Origin: Oppiella nova
Lineage: Eukaryota > Arthropoda > Arachnida > Sarcoptiformes > Oppiidae
Assembly (NCBI GenBank): GCA_905397405.1
Contig: CAJPVJ010000258.1
Span: 1-30,185, forward strand
Reading direction: 5' to 3'
DNA: 30,185 bases
A program made the translations under genes and the position numbers. Shown here in pieces: positions 11,246 through 23,909 of the stretch (position 1 is its first letter; each line of letters begins with the position of its first letter). The notes under the pieces were generated by a model that saw only the letters and a list, made by a program, of their open reading frames with translations, was not told the DNA's origin and did not search any database.

Positions 11246-11374
11246 AATATTATTTAAATCCGTGAAATAATACTCAATGAAATGTATGGCTAATCGTATT
11301 AATAGTAAACACTTGTGTGAATGACATAAGAAAAACAAAACACATGAAATCAACGCTAAATTTCACGACAAGTA
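11246..11374. repeat. tandem duplication A, partial third copy (129 bp)
   Basis: 129 bases are identical to 10529-10657 of copy 1, and 128 of them are identical to the end of copy 2. The match stops abruptly at both ends: the flank on the right is unique DNA (tggactgaacc). The length is the same as the partial copy in duplication C. Confidence 0.93.
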
Positions 11375-12055
11375 TGGACTGAACCAACACAGGAATCTGT
11401 TGGCCATACCATGGCTTAAGTGGGCATTTGTCTCCATACCAGTGCTCTACCAGTGCTATCAAAATACATATCATATAATACACTATCAGTCTGTAGTGGT
11501 TGTGTGTTATTGACACTCAAGAGCTTCTTAATAGGAAAAGCAAAACATAAATATATAGATATATTCCGTATATAAAGAATCAATTGTTATGTTTGATGGG
11601 CGCCGACACTCAGACCCATCACAACAGATCAACTAATGGCTAATTTTCATCACTTCTGCCATCCATTCAACACTTCCATTGGATTCATATCGTGATAATT
11701 AGATAACATCTCGGCTTATATTAGCTTTTTTCCAGTAAATTATAGCACGCTATTTGCTATTAATATTTAGGCTGTAATATTAATTACATATTTGTGAATT
11801 TTATTAGTAGGAATTTAGTGTACATTATAGCGAGGGTCAACTGTATGCGAGGGTATATCGACATTCATTGGCATTACATGTATGTGAAGGTCAGAAAAGT
11901 AAGCAAATACTAGACATAACATCATCACAAGTGGCCATACATTTCGCTTCACTCCAGCACTCGTACTATGCGTTTGTGTGTGTTTTTTGTAGCTATACTT
12001 TTAGCTACTGTTTTGGACACAAAAAAGGATATTTTTCTCTCATCACTAGTCATGC

Positions 12056-12058
<3 letters not shown>

Positions 12059-12097
<39 letters not shown>
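12059..12097. repeat. (GA)n microsatellite
   Basis: About 19 GA units preceded by gcgat. Confidence 0.98.
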
Positions 12098-12100
<3 letters not shown>

Positions 12101-13393
12101 ACTACATACTAGTGGCAAATGCATAAATGAATGGCACGAATAGCAAACGAGTAGTTATTTTGCTAATGAATATTCTGGCACTTAATTCCTAGCCTAACGT
12201 GTAATACAATATCCAATCAATTATGTGCTGACATAACAAACAAAACACAATTCTTGCGAACAATTCAATATAAAAGTCGCTTAACTCTTGTATTATACAC
12301 GAAATTAAATCACATTATAATCGCATTTAAAAACTTTTGACAACACTTTTATGCCATTAGTATAATTGCAGATAACTTATGAGAAATGTAATGTATGGTG
12401 CTTACTAGTATAATCTGATTGAATTAGTGAATTTTATATAATTAATTAATTAGTTAACTTTTTTCATGAAATGTGCGATTATTTTGTGAGAAATTTTCTC
12501 ATAAATTTTATGCATTTATACAATAATTATGAGATTTTAATCGTAAAAAGTCTTACAAACTCTCAATTTTAAACAAATACTTTAAAACACATAATAATAT
12601 ACAGAAAAATGGCAACAATTTTAATACAATACGAAAAGCCTTATGAATTAAATCAGATTCATAGCCAAAGTCAGTGATGCGGCAATTAAATAGCTAATAA
12701 ACAAATAAAATGAAACAAAATTTTTTACCCACTACATACAATTTACTAACAAATAGCAATCAAAATGTTAAAAACTTATTTTAAAGTTATATAAAACTAT
12801 TTTTTATGTGAATCTTCATTTAACTTGTCGTTCATATGTATTGTGCGAATGAAATACAACACAACAACTCATTGAAGCGATTATTTTAATCACAAAATGG
12901 GCTCAAAAAATGGATTACAAATTGATTCTCACAATCAATTCATACGTGAGTTCTGTGTTCAAGACTTTTGCCTTTAATAAGAAATTCCTTAACAATAACA
13001 TTATAATTCATTTTTCCATTTCCACATTAATTCATGCATTCATACCTCACACTATACTACAAGTACTCAAAAAGTAATGGGAAATTAAAGCCAAAAATTT
13101 CATTTTAAAGACTTTGAAAAAACCATTTTTTATATAAAAATTATTAAATCAAATGTCATTTTACAGATGAGACTCGCTTTCTGACGTATATAAAAAATAA
13201 CATATTTTTTGGGCTCAACTTATATTGTGTCTATAATACAATTGAATTGTGCAATCGATAGCAATATTGTTAATACGATATATAATAAGCCATAAGTAAT
13301 AAGAAAATACATATAATTTCTTATAAATACAATAAATTAAATATAATATTATAACTGATTTGTTGTGTTATATAATATCAATGGCTAAGGAGT

Positions 13394-13394
<1 letters not shown>

Positions 13395-13429
<35 letters not shown>
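13395..13429. repeat. (GA)n microsatellite
   Basis: About 17 units preceded by agtggg, the same flank as the array at 13990. Confidence 0.98.
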
Positions 13430-13433
<4 letters not shown>

Positions 13434-13989
13434 ATTGTGATGTATATGGGATCGGGAGAGTATAGGGAGGAAAGACATCCATAACAGTGGTATTCTGTCT
13501 AATATTATATATTGTATGCGACAGGTGTTCAATCAATGGATAGGTATAGTCTCTCGCAATCAATTGGAAAGCAATGCAATCCAATCATAACCTCTAATTC
13601 ACCATTTTTTGCTAATACATTACTAATACCTCACCGAACCTGTAGGTGCTGTTCGCAGACATACTAATCCATTGAATGAAATTAAATTATTAAATTTCTA
13701 TAATAATGTCTAATATTCAGAAATTCAATTTAAATCTCTATGACTTTCACTCTCACCGTTCAAGCGCTACTTTTTGAGTATAAAAAATTAAATCAAAAAA
13801 TATATTCCTTAAAAAAGTGGGCAAAAATTAATATATATTTCAATTTTGTGCCCAAAAATTCATATTCACATATATATTATGTTTAATATTATAGCCATTT
13901 CTCGGCGAATATATTCCAATATTCTGTTCGCAAAGAATATACAGAATATTATTATAAGTCTGTATTATAGTGAGAGTAATAGTAAGTGG

Positions 13990-14017
<28 letters not shown>
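13990..14017. repeat. (GA)n microsatellite
   Basis: 14 units, preceded by agtggg. Confidence 0.98.
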
Positions 14018-14021
<4 letters not shown>

Positions 14022-14261
14022 AATGAAAAAATATAATACAATTTAACACATGATAGCGAAAAGCATTTTACTCGATATAATTCAAAATCACTCCCGAATG
14101 AGTCATCGCATGAAAATGAGATGGAAATACAGGCGCTCAGGCAGTGGTAGCACTTGGATGCAAACTAAGGGCTACGGCACCAGTAGTTATAGTGATGGAG
14201 AATCACTTACTCCATGTGCTCTCCATCTATGGCTATATATATTGTATGTTCAGTGATTTGA

Positions 14262-14263
<2 letters not shown>

Positions 14264-14296
<33 letters not shown>
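14264..14296. repeat. (GA)n microsatellite
   Basis: About 16 units. A 111-codon open frame across it is only a repeat artefact (Arg-Glu run). Confidence 0.98.
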
Positions 14297-14298
<2 letters not shown>

Positions 14299-14909
14299 CA
14301 TTGCTAAGCAAAAACATTTGGCCATTAACTGGTCGGTGAGGTTAATAACAGCCAAAAACTACTTTCCCTTTATGTCTGGCGAACTGATAGCTCATAACAA
14401 AATGCACGAAAAATGTTGTGCGAGTAGTGGTGCCCACACTCTAGTTGTAGTGGACAGACATTACGATTACGACCCCTGAGCTCACGGCACGGGTATGTAT
14501 AATGTATTGAACGGGTGGGTGGGGGCGCACATCAATACAAAAATCTTGGTGATTGATAGCTTATCAAACGTATGACACAAATATACAATCGTATAATACT
14601 CTGTGTCTGTTAAATGTGTAGACAATATAATCGTATGGTTTTTGTGTGTGGCTATAGTTTGCGACTACATTAAGTGGTATCATAAAAAATACTTAATTCA
14701 AAATCAATTGTACATCAATTGCTAAATATTATGGCATAAATAAAATTCATCGATACATTTCTCCTCTTATAATTAAAATTTATTTAATTTTTATGATTAA
14801 AAATCTTTTATTTAAAAATACAGTTTCTATTACTAAATAGGAAATTAGGGTCAAAATGATATGTTTTGATCATTCATTAGATGTATAATAAAAATACACT
14901 CCATTTGTG

Positions 14910-15092
14910 ATGAGAGTATATAAGAGTGTAATGAGATTATTGGCTATATTATCGATGACCAGTGTATTGTCAGGTAAACTCATTAATGTCAGTCTCTCAG
15001 CATATAGTAGTATAATCAGACGCACCGGGCTGTTGGGGTCGCCTAGACATACACTACTTGCCAACGACTATAACAAAAGGTTATGCCATTGA
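14910..15092 (+). CDS. short open frame with signal-peptide-like start, unknown
   Basis: ATG at 14910 opens a 60-codon frame; a second ATG at 14931 gives MRLLAILSMTSVLSG, which resembles a weak signal peptide (basic, hydrophobic, small residues). The remainder has dibasic RR and KR pairs and ends in LCH, so it could look like a secreted peptide precursor. An overlapping frame of similar length is open on the other strand, and TATATAAG overlaps the start region. No family is recognised and chance is a serious alternative. Confidence 0.12.
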   Translation: MRVYKSVMRLLAILSMTSVLSGKLINVSLSAYSSIIRRTGLLGSPRHTLLANDYNKRLCH

Positions 15093-16310
15093 GTGCATGG
15101 CTATCATTAAATATTAATATTGACGGACATATCGTGTGCAACGAAAATGTTTATTTAATCAGAAAATGAGAACTCGATTGCAATGAATGAATTGGAGAGT
15201 CAAATGAATGGTCACAATATTATATGTATAATAAATATACTGAATATATGTATGAAAACTAATAGATAGCGAGACTATTAGACGTACGGATAGATAGAGA
15301 AGTAGTAAACAAAAAATAAAAGCAAACTTTAATATCATTTGCTATCAAAATACGAGAATATTCTGTATTATGACTAATAAGTCGCGCTAACAGCTACTTT
15401 AACTGTTATTAAGTGTTGTGTCCAGATACATTTTGTTATTTTTACTATGACTTACAGTGTTTTGGAGATAACCTCAGATATATTGACGGTAATACATGAA
15501 CCCGATGCATTTTCAATATTTTACACACAAAGTTATTGGAAATATTTTTGCTCACCTGTAATATAAAAAAATTAAAAATTATTAGAAAATTAGTCAAATA
15601 AAAGTTATTAAATTAGCATACAATTTAAATACACGATTGTCTACACGTATTAGCCCTGATATTATAAATATTTTTCAATACATAAGGAACTGTATTCCAG
15701 TGGAAATACAGTGAATATGTGTGCGCTTACTGAACATACCCTCCCCAAAGGCACCGAGAGTTGCAAAATATTATGTTAAGACTGATCACCGAAATTGAAT
15801 ATATATTTTGTTATTCAAAAGCCGGGGGAGAGACCTGTGTTTGGCGCTTATATACACTGTATGTTTACGCATATATTTTTGACGCCAAAAATTTTAATAA
15901 ATTTTGATTTTTTATATAAAATATTTTTTCTCACTTTTACGACAAAATATTTAACGCCAAAAATAGTCGCCCAAAGATTTTTATGTATATATTTTGCTGT
16001 TTGTATATATTGTACACTAAAAATGCAAATCAGTGTCCAATCAGTATTCTTATGTGTTTTATGTATTGCAGTCATATTGTATGTAAAGCATGCATAACAA
16101 CATAAAACTGGCAAAAAATTTACATTTGGATTCTTAGGCATAGCATTCAAAATATGTATATAACAAAAGTGAATCTGATTTTTGTGTGGATATTATATTC
16201 ACGGGGAATGGTAGCCCAACGGACACATACATACACACTAACATCTGATATGCATTTGATTCAATGCATACATTTTTTTTCGTGTGCTTCAATTTTTATA
16301 ATACTTGTTA

Positions 16311-16335
16311 TTCAAGAATATTCTGTATTCAAGAA
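16311..16335. promoter_or_regulatory. heat-shock-element-like array
   Basis: TTCAAGAATATTC (16311-16323) is three perfectly spaced alternating units, TTCnnGAAnnTTC, the geometry known for heat shock factor sites. After four bases a further TTCAAGAA follows (16328-16335). The match is to geometry only; AT-rich DNA makes such strings more likely and no target gene is identified. Confidence 0.25.
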
Positions 16336-16469
16336 TTTTTGTATAAATCGCATACATATGTATATACATTGTTTGGCATATCTAATATTCAACATTCAAA
16401 GTGACCAAAACATGAATATAAAAATGAATTGAAAAATTCCTGTCATTTTCAGAGCCGGAAAAATAAAAA

Positions 16470-16472
<3 letters not shown>

Positions 16473-16519
<47 letters not shown>
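16473..16519. repeat. (GA)n microsatellite
   Basis: About 23 units, one of the longest uninterrupted GA arrays here. Confidence 0.98.
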
Positions 16520-16520
<1 letters not shown>

Positions 16521-18220
16521 ATTCAAGTTAAACATTATTTTTAATTACATAATATTATAGTAAATTTCCATTTCTAGAAATTTGTATTCACTTCATATAT
16601 ACAACTAGAAAGGTGTCCAAAAAGTTAAATATAAAAAATGGTATTTATTGTGTGTTTAGACTATAAGCCAAACTGCCCGAAGACTATGAGAAAAACAATT
16701 TTTATGCCACAAAAAAGTATTAAATCTTCTCTATTGTAGAAGATTTGCAAATGTTATACAAATACTGACCGTTAGTTTTGTACGTGAATTCAAATAACGA
16801 CAAAAATATACAGATTTTCAATGACAGAGAAATAGTCAAAAATAATATTATATAAAATGCTTTTTAAAAATAGAAATTTCAATTTTGTATATTTCTATTC
16901 AGCGTAAAAAATTTGATGGAAATCCCTGATAACTGTCTGTCCCTTACAAATCACGGCTCGTTTTTTGACATTTAAAATAAAAACAAAACTTTTTGCAAAA
17001 CATTTTTTTTATTAGATTGGGATTTGTTATCAAAAATTTATTTATTATATAAAATATGATTTCAATTACTAAAACATTTTCCGATAACTGTCTTATAAGG
17101 ATAACTATGGGATAGACATATAGGATGTGGTCATTGAATACAATACTGTATTTCAATTACATATTGGAAATTGTTTTTCTAAAAAATTCAATTAAATCTG
17201 AAAATTGTTGATACCGTTGGAAATCGCTGTATATTTTACTTCCCTTTTATAAAAATATATACTGGTTATCAAAATCTTTGAGACTATTTCACAATCATTT
17301 CTACCATTAGGCTCATTGATAATAGACTATCATTAATAGTATTGAAGTTCATTATTATATCACAATTATTTTGTTCAAAACTAAAACTATTGATGTTTTA
17401 ATGGCTATACATGACATTTTCAATCATGTTTTAGAAAACATTTATTTTGAGACAAAAAGATATTTCACAAACATTTTCATCTCATATTTTAAATTATATT
17501 TTAATAAAAAGTTTTCGCATTTTGTTTTTGTAAAAAACTATTTTATATTTAGTATAAAACTCCGATATAATAGCAAAAATCGCTTTAAATATAGAAATAG
17601 ACAATCAATTGATAGTCAATCACATGAAACCATAAACTCATAAATAATATTTGTGTCCAAAAAAGTGTATCAATAAATAAATAAATGATTGTATAATAAA
17701 TAAAAACTACATTTTCACACAACTATATGGCTCTCAATGAAAAATACCACAACATTTGCGAGACCATAGGTTTCCGCATCGATTGGTAAAAACATTTTAA
17801 CATTAAATTTAAAAATATAAACTACACTGATACTAAATATGGACACAAAAAAACATACACATCAAAACCTCCAACAAAAATAATTCAACGAAAAATATTT
17901 TATTTGTAACCATAAGTGAAGTCTGTTTAGTAGGCATTCAATCGCCAAAAACTATCCCAAAAAATAATGTCTACCGAAAAAAATCTTATTATAAGAGACA
18001 CTGAGATTAAAGGCACAGGTAGTCTACAGAAAGGAACTACTGTCTATGTTTTTTTTGGAGGGTACCGGTATGTTTTACTACTGTGGACCTAAATTTCTTA
18101 CACACAGAGATCACAGTCAATGGTGTTGTAAATAAGTAGTAAAAATTGCATGCTAGCTACTATAATATGTATGAATAATACACTATTTGTGCAAAAAGCG
18201 TCACCATTTGATTATAATAA

Positions 18221-18379
18221 TTATGGTTTCGTTACACTTATAAGAAAGTAGTAGTCGCCGGGACTCATGGTTAGCATAATAGCACCGGTAGGCCGAGTCT
18301 TAGGGGTTTGTATATACGCTGTGTGTGTGAAAGTGTCGCTCGTATCGTCTGCCTGTTTGCATGAATTGGTGGCACACAT
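18221..18379 (-). CDS. short open frame in a GC-richer island, unknown
   Basis: ATG at 18379 opens a 52-codon frame ending in TAA at 18221-18223, with an in-frame stop just upstream. The protein starts MCATNSCKQADDTSD, is polar and Thr-rich, and ends hydrophobic (YYFLISV). Base composition is noticeably richer in G and C than the flanks. I recognise no family, signal peptide or motif. A frame of this length is expected by chance in 30 kb, so this records where a gene could hide rather than claiming one. Confidence 0.13.
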   Translation of the reverse strand: MCATNSCKQADDTSDTFTHTAYIQTPKTRPTGAIMLTMSPGDYYFLISVTKP

Positions 18380-18430
18380 ACCGGTCCCCTCTTAAGATGT
18401 ATGTAAGAAAGAGAGTGTGTCTTATATGCC

Positions 18431-18439
18431 GAGAGAGAG

Positions 18440-18486
<47 letters not shown>
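18431..18486. repeat. compound (GA)n-(GAAA)n-(GA)n microsatellite
   Basis: A short GA block, about six GAAA units, then a longer GA block. Confidence 0.97.
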
Positions 18487-19249
18487 ACTAGTAATTACTT
18501 TTCATTGAGGCATAACTCAAAGAATAAATAATAATATTATGAATACTACACAAAGCAATACACATATAACATGTAATCAATTGTTTTTATGTTGGCTTTT
18601 ATTCATACGAGTATTTTTGAATGCATTTTCTCAGCGCAAATAATTTATGACATGTTTGTGTCGGATATTTATTTGAAAATTGATATCGAAAACAAAAATC
18701 AAATATTTAAGACTAGTTTTTATATTTATATGTGAAGTGGTATTGAGTTTAACCGCTTTTATTTGAATTGTATATTCAATGCAATCAATTACTGACTATT
18801 CATAACATTGTATTTAAAATATGTGAATAAAAGCTCATATAATACAAGTTAGTATTATATCATCACAAATACATATTATATTAGCAGAGACTTCACCATT
18901 AATGGTAGAAAATCACGCGATATTATGTGATATAAAAATGAATACAAATGTATTATACCATTCACGATGTAATGTCATTATATTATAAGTAGGGTTAAAA
19001 TGTTTAACATTTAGGGTCTTAAAAGTTCACGAATTGATTGTCTGTTTGCGCGATACTATTGCTATAAAATCACTGATCATTAATCAAATCTCAAACTATT
19101 ATCTATTTACATATGAAAACAAATTTGATATTTATTAGCCTGAAATATACCTAAGCAACTAAACAAATAATTCATAACTTTTAAATTTAATAAAAATTTT
19201 TAATTTACAAAAGTCTTACAAACTTTTTTGTGTACTAATTATCTGATTG

Positions 19250-19250
19250 G

Positions 19251-19278
<28 letters not shown>
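19250..19278. repeat. (GA)n microsatellite
   Basis: About 14 units. Confidence 0.98.
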
Positions 19279-19281
<3 letters not shown>

Positions 19282-20593
19282 GATAATAAGAAAATATATA
19301 AGAAATACATATAATATTTCGATGACAACAACAACGGCTACTACTGTACGGGGGAAGGGAAGGGAAGTGTGTGACTATAGTCGGTGTCAAAAATGATATA
19401 CTATTCGTAGGGAACACTCTATTATCAAATTGTGAGACACATTACTCAATAGGAGTACTGCCATAGGAGTGGGACTCCTGTTATGTTCACTCCAGTGATT
19501 GCCATTATATCCCCGTATAGTCCGTGTCTTATGAGAAATAAAAGCCCATTAATGGCATTAATGAAGACAAATTTAGATACAATGCTCAGGACCAATTTCG
19601 TGTCGAATCTCGAGTATATAATAGTGTGGAAAGCCTTTTAAAAAATATATACCCTTTTGTGAGCGCTATGTCTATACCCCAGCCGTTCATACACTAAAAC
19701 GATAGCAACAACTGCTGTCTCACTAATCATGAAAATTATTTAACAAACTATAATGACTTGACATATGGGATACAACGTTAACCGTACAGCTCGTTAGCCC
19801 CCACTCCTAATGAGATGGCTTTCAAAATACTATTTCAATACTGTATATACTGTACCCGTTATATACTCTTTTAATAGACAATTGATGAATAGTGTAGAAT
19901 TAACTAGGAACTTAATATTTGTTAGCAATATATTATTTTTATACATTATACAAATTAGTGTAATTACAAATTATTAATGTTTTTTGGTGTACATTTTGTA
20001 TATGATAGCGAGTGTACACTATATCGTATGGGAAAGAGTTAAAAAGTCAGTAACTCTTAATGTCTACAATATTAATGACTATAATTTATATGTGATTTTG
20101 ACTGATATTTATGTTTTTTGTACGAAAAGAATTGGTTTATAATTTATAATTAATATAAAACCAGAAGTAATATATGAGAGAAAAGTGTTGCAAAAACAAC
20201 TTGATTTAATGCCTCGTGTATATTTAATATTTATTGATATTAATATTGACTTAATTAAATAGTTAATTATTACCTAAGTCCTTTTCATATAATCATTGAG
20301 TTAATAGAGTGTGGAAAGGGATTGACTACATGTCCCACAAATTAATCCCATGTAATTAAAACACAGCAAAAATATAAATATGTTTCGACATATTATGTGA
20401 CAAAAAGCATAAAAATTATTTATTAATTAATTATTGAGATAAAAACTATTTTGTTATTTCATTAATAATAGAAATTATGAGAAAATTTTACTTTTAATCT
20501 AAATATTGACACAAAAATAGAAAGAGAGAGATATTAAACATAAAAACCGAAATGAGATCTAAAAATCAAACATAAATTATTGATAAGTAATAA

Positions 20594-20598
<5 letters not shown>

Positions 20599-20626
<28 letters not shown>
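20599..20626. repeat. (AG)n microsatellite
   Basis: 14 units. Confidence 0.98.
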
Positions 20627-21308
20627 TTAGTGGTCAGACAGATGTAGGTTAGAGTTGAAGCAAAAAGTCCACAAAAAAGTCATTCATATAATTGCATTTT
20701 ATTTAGCATTGTGTGCACCGGTATATGTGTTTTGCACGCATATGTATCCAAAAGCATACATAAATTAATGACAACTGTATGTATACCAGTGCCCATATAC
20801 TCGCCAACGCAAATAAATGCACACAAAATAATAATATTGCGATACCTTTGGGAAATTTAAAGTATTCTGATGTATTATATTAGTAAAAGGGAACGGGAGG
20901 GTTAGGCGTTTGGGGGCAAAAGTCAGTGTCCACTACTACAGTGTTATATGCATATAACTATGGTATTTTATGACCCGGAATATATTGTGTATTACTAGAC
21001 ATTATATTCAATACAGAAATCTGTGTTCAATACGCGAACACTGTATGCAATAGTCATTCCCAACGCTATTCCCATAGAGAATGCATTCAACAGAGCTATG
21101 TATTAGTGTTATAAGACTCAAGAACTCCATCTATACATTGAATTTGTTGTCAAACACTTACATCCCAATCCCCTATCCAGAATTGAATAACATATACGCG
21201 ATATTAAGTGTCCAAAAGTTTTTATTTGTTAATATATATAAGTTTATTATTCTTTATGCGACCTAAAAGTCGTCTTATATTATAGTTATTGAGATGTTTG
21301 TTAAGAAA

Positions 21309-21332
21309 TCTCTCTCTCTCTCTCTCTCTCTC
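21309..21332. repeat. (TC)n microsatellite
   Basis: About 12 units. Confidence 0.97.
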
Positions 21333-22105
21333 ATCCATACGTGAGTTACCAAAAAGCTATTGAACATAAAACTTTTCAATCATTGAAATTATGATACGTT
21401 TTTTAAGGGAAATGAAAAATAGTAATTCATTTGTAACACACATACAGACTATCTGTCAGTGAGAATATTATAAAGTTTTTGATTATTGAAAAACACTGAA
21501 AATAATACAAACTTCTCGCAAATAGTCTCATAAATCAAGCGATGATGTGATGACCAGAATTCGTAACACTATTATAAAACTTGTATTTCTTTTTTGTATT
21601 CAATATTTATTTAATATAACAGCAAAAGAAATGTCTGTTTTTCTCAAAAGTGATGATAAATCGACGAATTATTTGTCAATACATTTCTCGGTATATATAA
21701 AAACTTTTCACTCAAATAATAGGCCCCAAAGTATATATGATTTTTAGGGGTTAATATTTAAGTATTAAATAATAATAAGTAATGTTTTTCCTATCAATTC
21801 ATGAATCATGTGTTGTATGGTGTGAGGGATCGGGTGGGTATAAGCCCTCAACAAAATATGGACTATCAATACCCAGTGCCGGCTATTATACTTAACACCC
21901 TATTCCCGGTGAATGGGTATCAAACTTTCAAAATCTTATGATTATTATACGGTTTTGATGACAAATGTGTGCCCAAATAGCACCGTCAATTTAGGACTCA
22001 AATTGCATCTAAATATAGGTTATTGTCTTTCTCATTTTTGTAATATAATTCAGACAGTGAGAGAGCACATTTCAAAACCGTATATATTGAATATTACATT
22101 ACATT

Positions 22106-22108
<3 letters not shown>

Positions 22109-22144
<36 letters not shown>
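22109..22144. repeat. (GA)n microsatellite
   Basis: 18 units preceded by tttgat. Confidence 0.98.
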
Positions 22145-22145
<1 letters not shown>

Positions 22146-22553
22146 ATATAGGGCTATGATAGAGGACCCACATATAGAAATGGCTGTAAAATACAATAAG
22201 TGATATGAAAAAAGCTGTTTCCAGAGGCACCGTACACTAGATGAGAGAGACTTACTGTACTTTTTTAGTGAACATAAATTACCAAGAGTGTCAGGTCAAA
22301 TATATTGCATTAGAATTACACTTAAAATAATACATTGTTTCGTATATTTCAGTTCAATTTATATCATATGAAAGATGAGAGTCATTACTAGTATAATACA
22401 TAATAACGACACAATTATCGCTAAAAAATAATGAATTTTTAGTTTTTTGTTTTTCAGTATACCTACAGTATTATCACACATAGATGTATGGATAGATTTA
22501 TACGGGGTATAAATGGATAAAATTTGAATGTTTAATTTTGAAACATGGATATC

Positions 22554-23218
22554 AATGATATACTCATAAAAACAGTGATTTAGACCCCGACAGTAGCACC
22601 GGGAGAGTGCAAATCGACAGTCTCTCACTCAGACACACATGCAATCCATTATCATTTGGATAAATAAATTGCTATTTTTTTGGGTATATATCTCTCGCTA
22701 ATGATTTGTTTGACTGACTATTCATGTGATATATACTGAGTTTTATACTAAAAGCACTCAATTTTATGGTTATTTTATTTGAATTAAAAAATTCGTCTCT
22801 ATTTTATAAATGATAGACAAATGATATATTGAATAGTCTTATGGCGTGTTTGGTATGCATTTAGTCGCTTATATCAAAGCCTAGGTTTAGGTGCAACCGG
22901 CGATTGAATTGAATAATATTCAAGTATTACTACTCAATATATACAAGTGTGTGGTGTATGTGCTCGAGCATTGGCCAGTTAGCTTAAGTTTTAGACTATC
23001 GGGGTCTCTCTCTTACAAAGCCATTAGGCATAACTCTCCTGTAAATCAGTCAAACTTGTAATACAATCATATCGTGCGGAGCAACAGTACCGACACTTTC
23101 CAATCGCTCCCTTTCCCCAATCGTAGGCATCCCCCTATCACTTACCGTCGATATTAACGGAGAAAAAAGTTAAGATTTCCATACATTAGTCAGTCATAGG
23201 GAACGGGAGAGAGAGAGA
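22554..23218. repeat. tandem duplication B, copy 1
   Basis: The 665-bp unit runs from aatgatatactcat to a short (GA)6 run at 23207-23218. The next copy starts immediately after the GA run. The copies differ at about ten places (around 1.5%), including a GA-run length difference. No gene is recognised in it, although the DNA around 22840-23160 is somewhat GC-richer. Confidence 0.95.
23207..23218. repeat. short (GA)6 at the junction of duplication B
   Basis: Corresponds to the much longer array at 23873-23906 in the second copy. Confidence 0.95.
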
Positions 23219-23870
23219 AATGATATACTCATAAAAACAGTGATTTAGACCCCGACAGTAGCACCGGGAGAGTGCAAATCGACAGTCTCTCACTCAGACA
23301 CACATGCAATCCATTATCATTTGGATAAATAAATTGCTATTTTTTTTGGGTATATATCTCTCGCTAATGATTTGTTTGACTGACTATTCATGTGATATAT
23401 ACAGAGTTTTATACTAAAAGAACTCAATTTTATGGTTATTTTATTTGAATTAAAAAATTCGTCTCTATTTTATAAATGATAGACAAATGATATATTGAAT
23501 AGTCTTATGGCGTGTTTGGTATGCATTTAGTCGCTTATATGAAAGCCTAGGTTTAGGTGCAACCGGCGATTGAATTGAATAATATTCAAGTATTACTACT
23601 CAATATATACAAGTGTGTGGTGTATGTGCTCGAGCACTGGCCAGTTAGCTTAAGTTTTAGACTATCGGGGTCTCTCTCACAAAGCCATTAGGCATAACTC
23701 TCCTGTAAATCAGTCAAACTTGTAATACAATCATATCGTGCGGAGCAACAGTACCGACACTTTCCAATCGCTCCCTTTCCCCCAATCGTAGGCATCCCCC
23801 TCTCACTTACCGTCGATATTAACGGAGAAAAAAGTTAAGATTTCCATACATTAGTCAGTCATAGGGAACG

Positions 23871-23906
<36 letters not shown>
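23219..23906. repeat. tandem duplication B, copy 2
   Basis: The second copy starts at aatgatatactcat and ends in a much longer GA array (23873-23906), then continues into unique DNA (ttgaaagtatt). The GA array therefore marks both ends of the duplicated block. Confidence 0.95.
23873..23906. repeat. (GA)n microsatellite ending duplication B
   Basis: 17 units; same place in the unit as the (GA)6 at 23207. Confidence 0.98.

Positions 23907-23909
<3 letters not shown>

Larger units (their letters stand above)
11375..16472. other. non-coding AT-rich stretch
   Basis: Apart from the arrays and the short frame at 14910, nothing gene-like is supported. TACCAGTGC occurs twice in tandem at 11437 and 11448. 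Long AT-rich frames on both strands at 15795-16150 mostly lack an ATG at their start and have ordinary chance lengths. Confidence 0.6.
16520..22553. other. non-coding AT-rich stretch
   Basis: 16520-18200 is very AT-rich and holds nothing I can support. 18240-18400 is a GC-richer island with the 52-codon frame and a GCACCGGTA word (18282-18290). 18490-20590 is empty, apart from one GA array. 20700-21130 and 21820-22220 are slightly GC-richer, with TACCAGTGC at 20784. The 96-codon frame at 21913-22203 runs into a GA array. Confidence 0.6.

Noticed and set aside
15795-16150. About 100-codon frames on both strands
   Set aside because: Apparent starts are TTG. The AT-rich composition with repeated short words (cgccaaaaat) explains them, and about one such frame is expected by chance.
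21913-22203. 96-codon plus-strand ATG frame with a possible myristoylation start (MGIKLSK)
   Set aside because: The last third is a GA array, the start context is poor, and no family is recognised.
22359-22628. 89-codon minus-strand frame with a hydrophobic C-terminus
   Set aside because: It starts with GTG, and only its start lies in the duplicated unit, so the frame is not preserved in copy 2.
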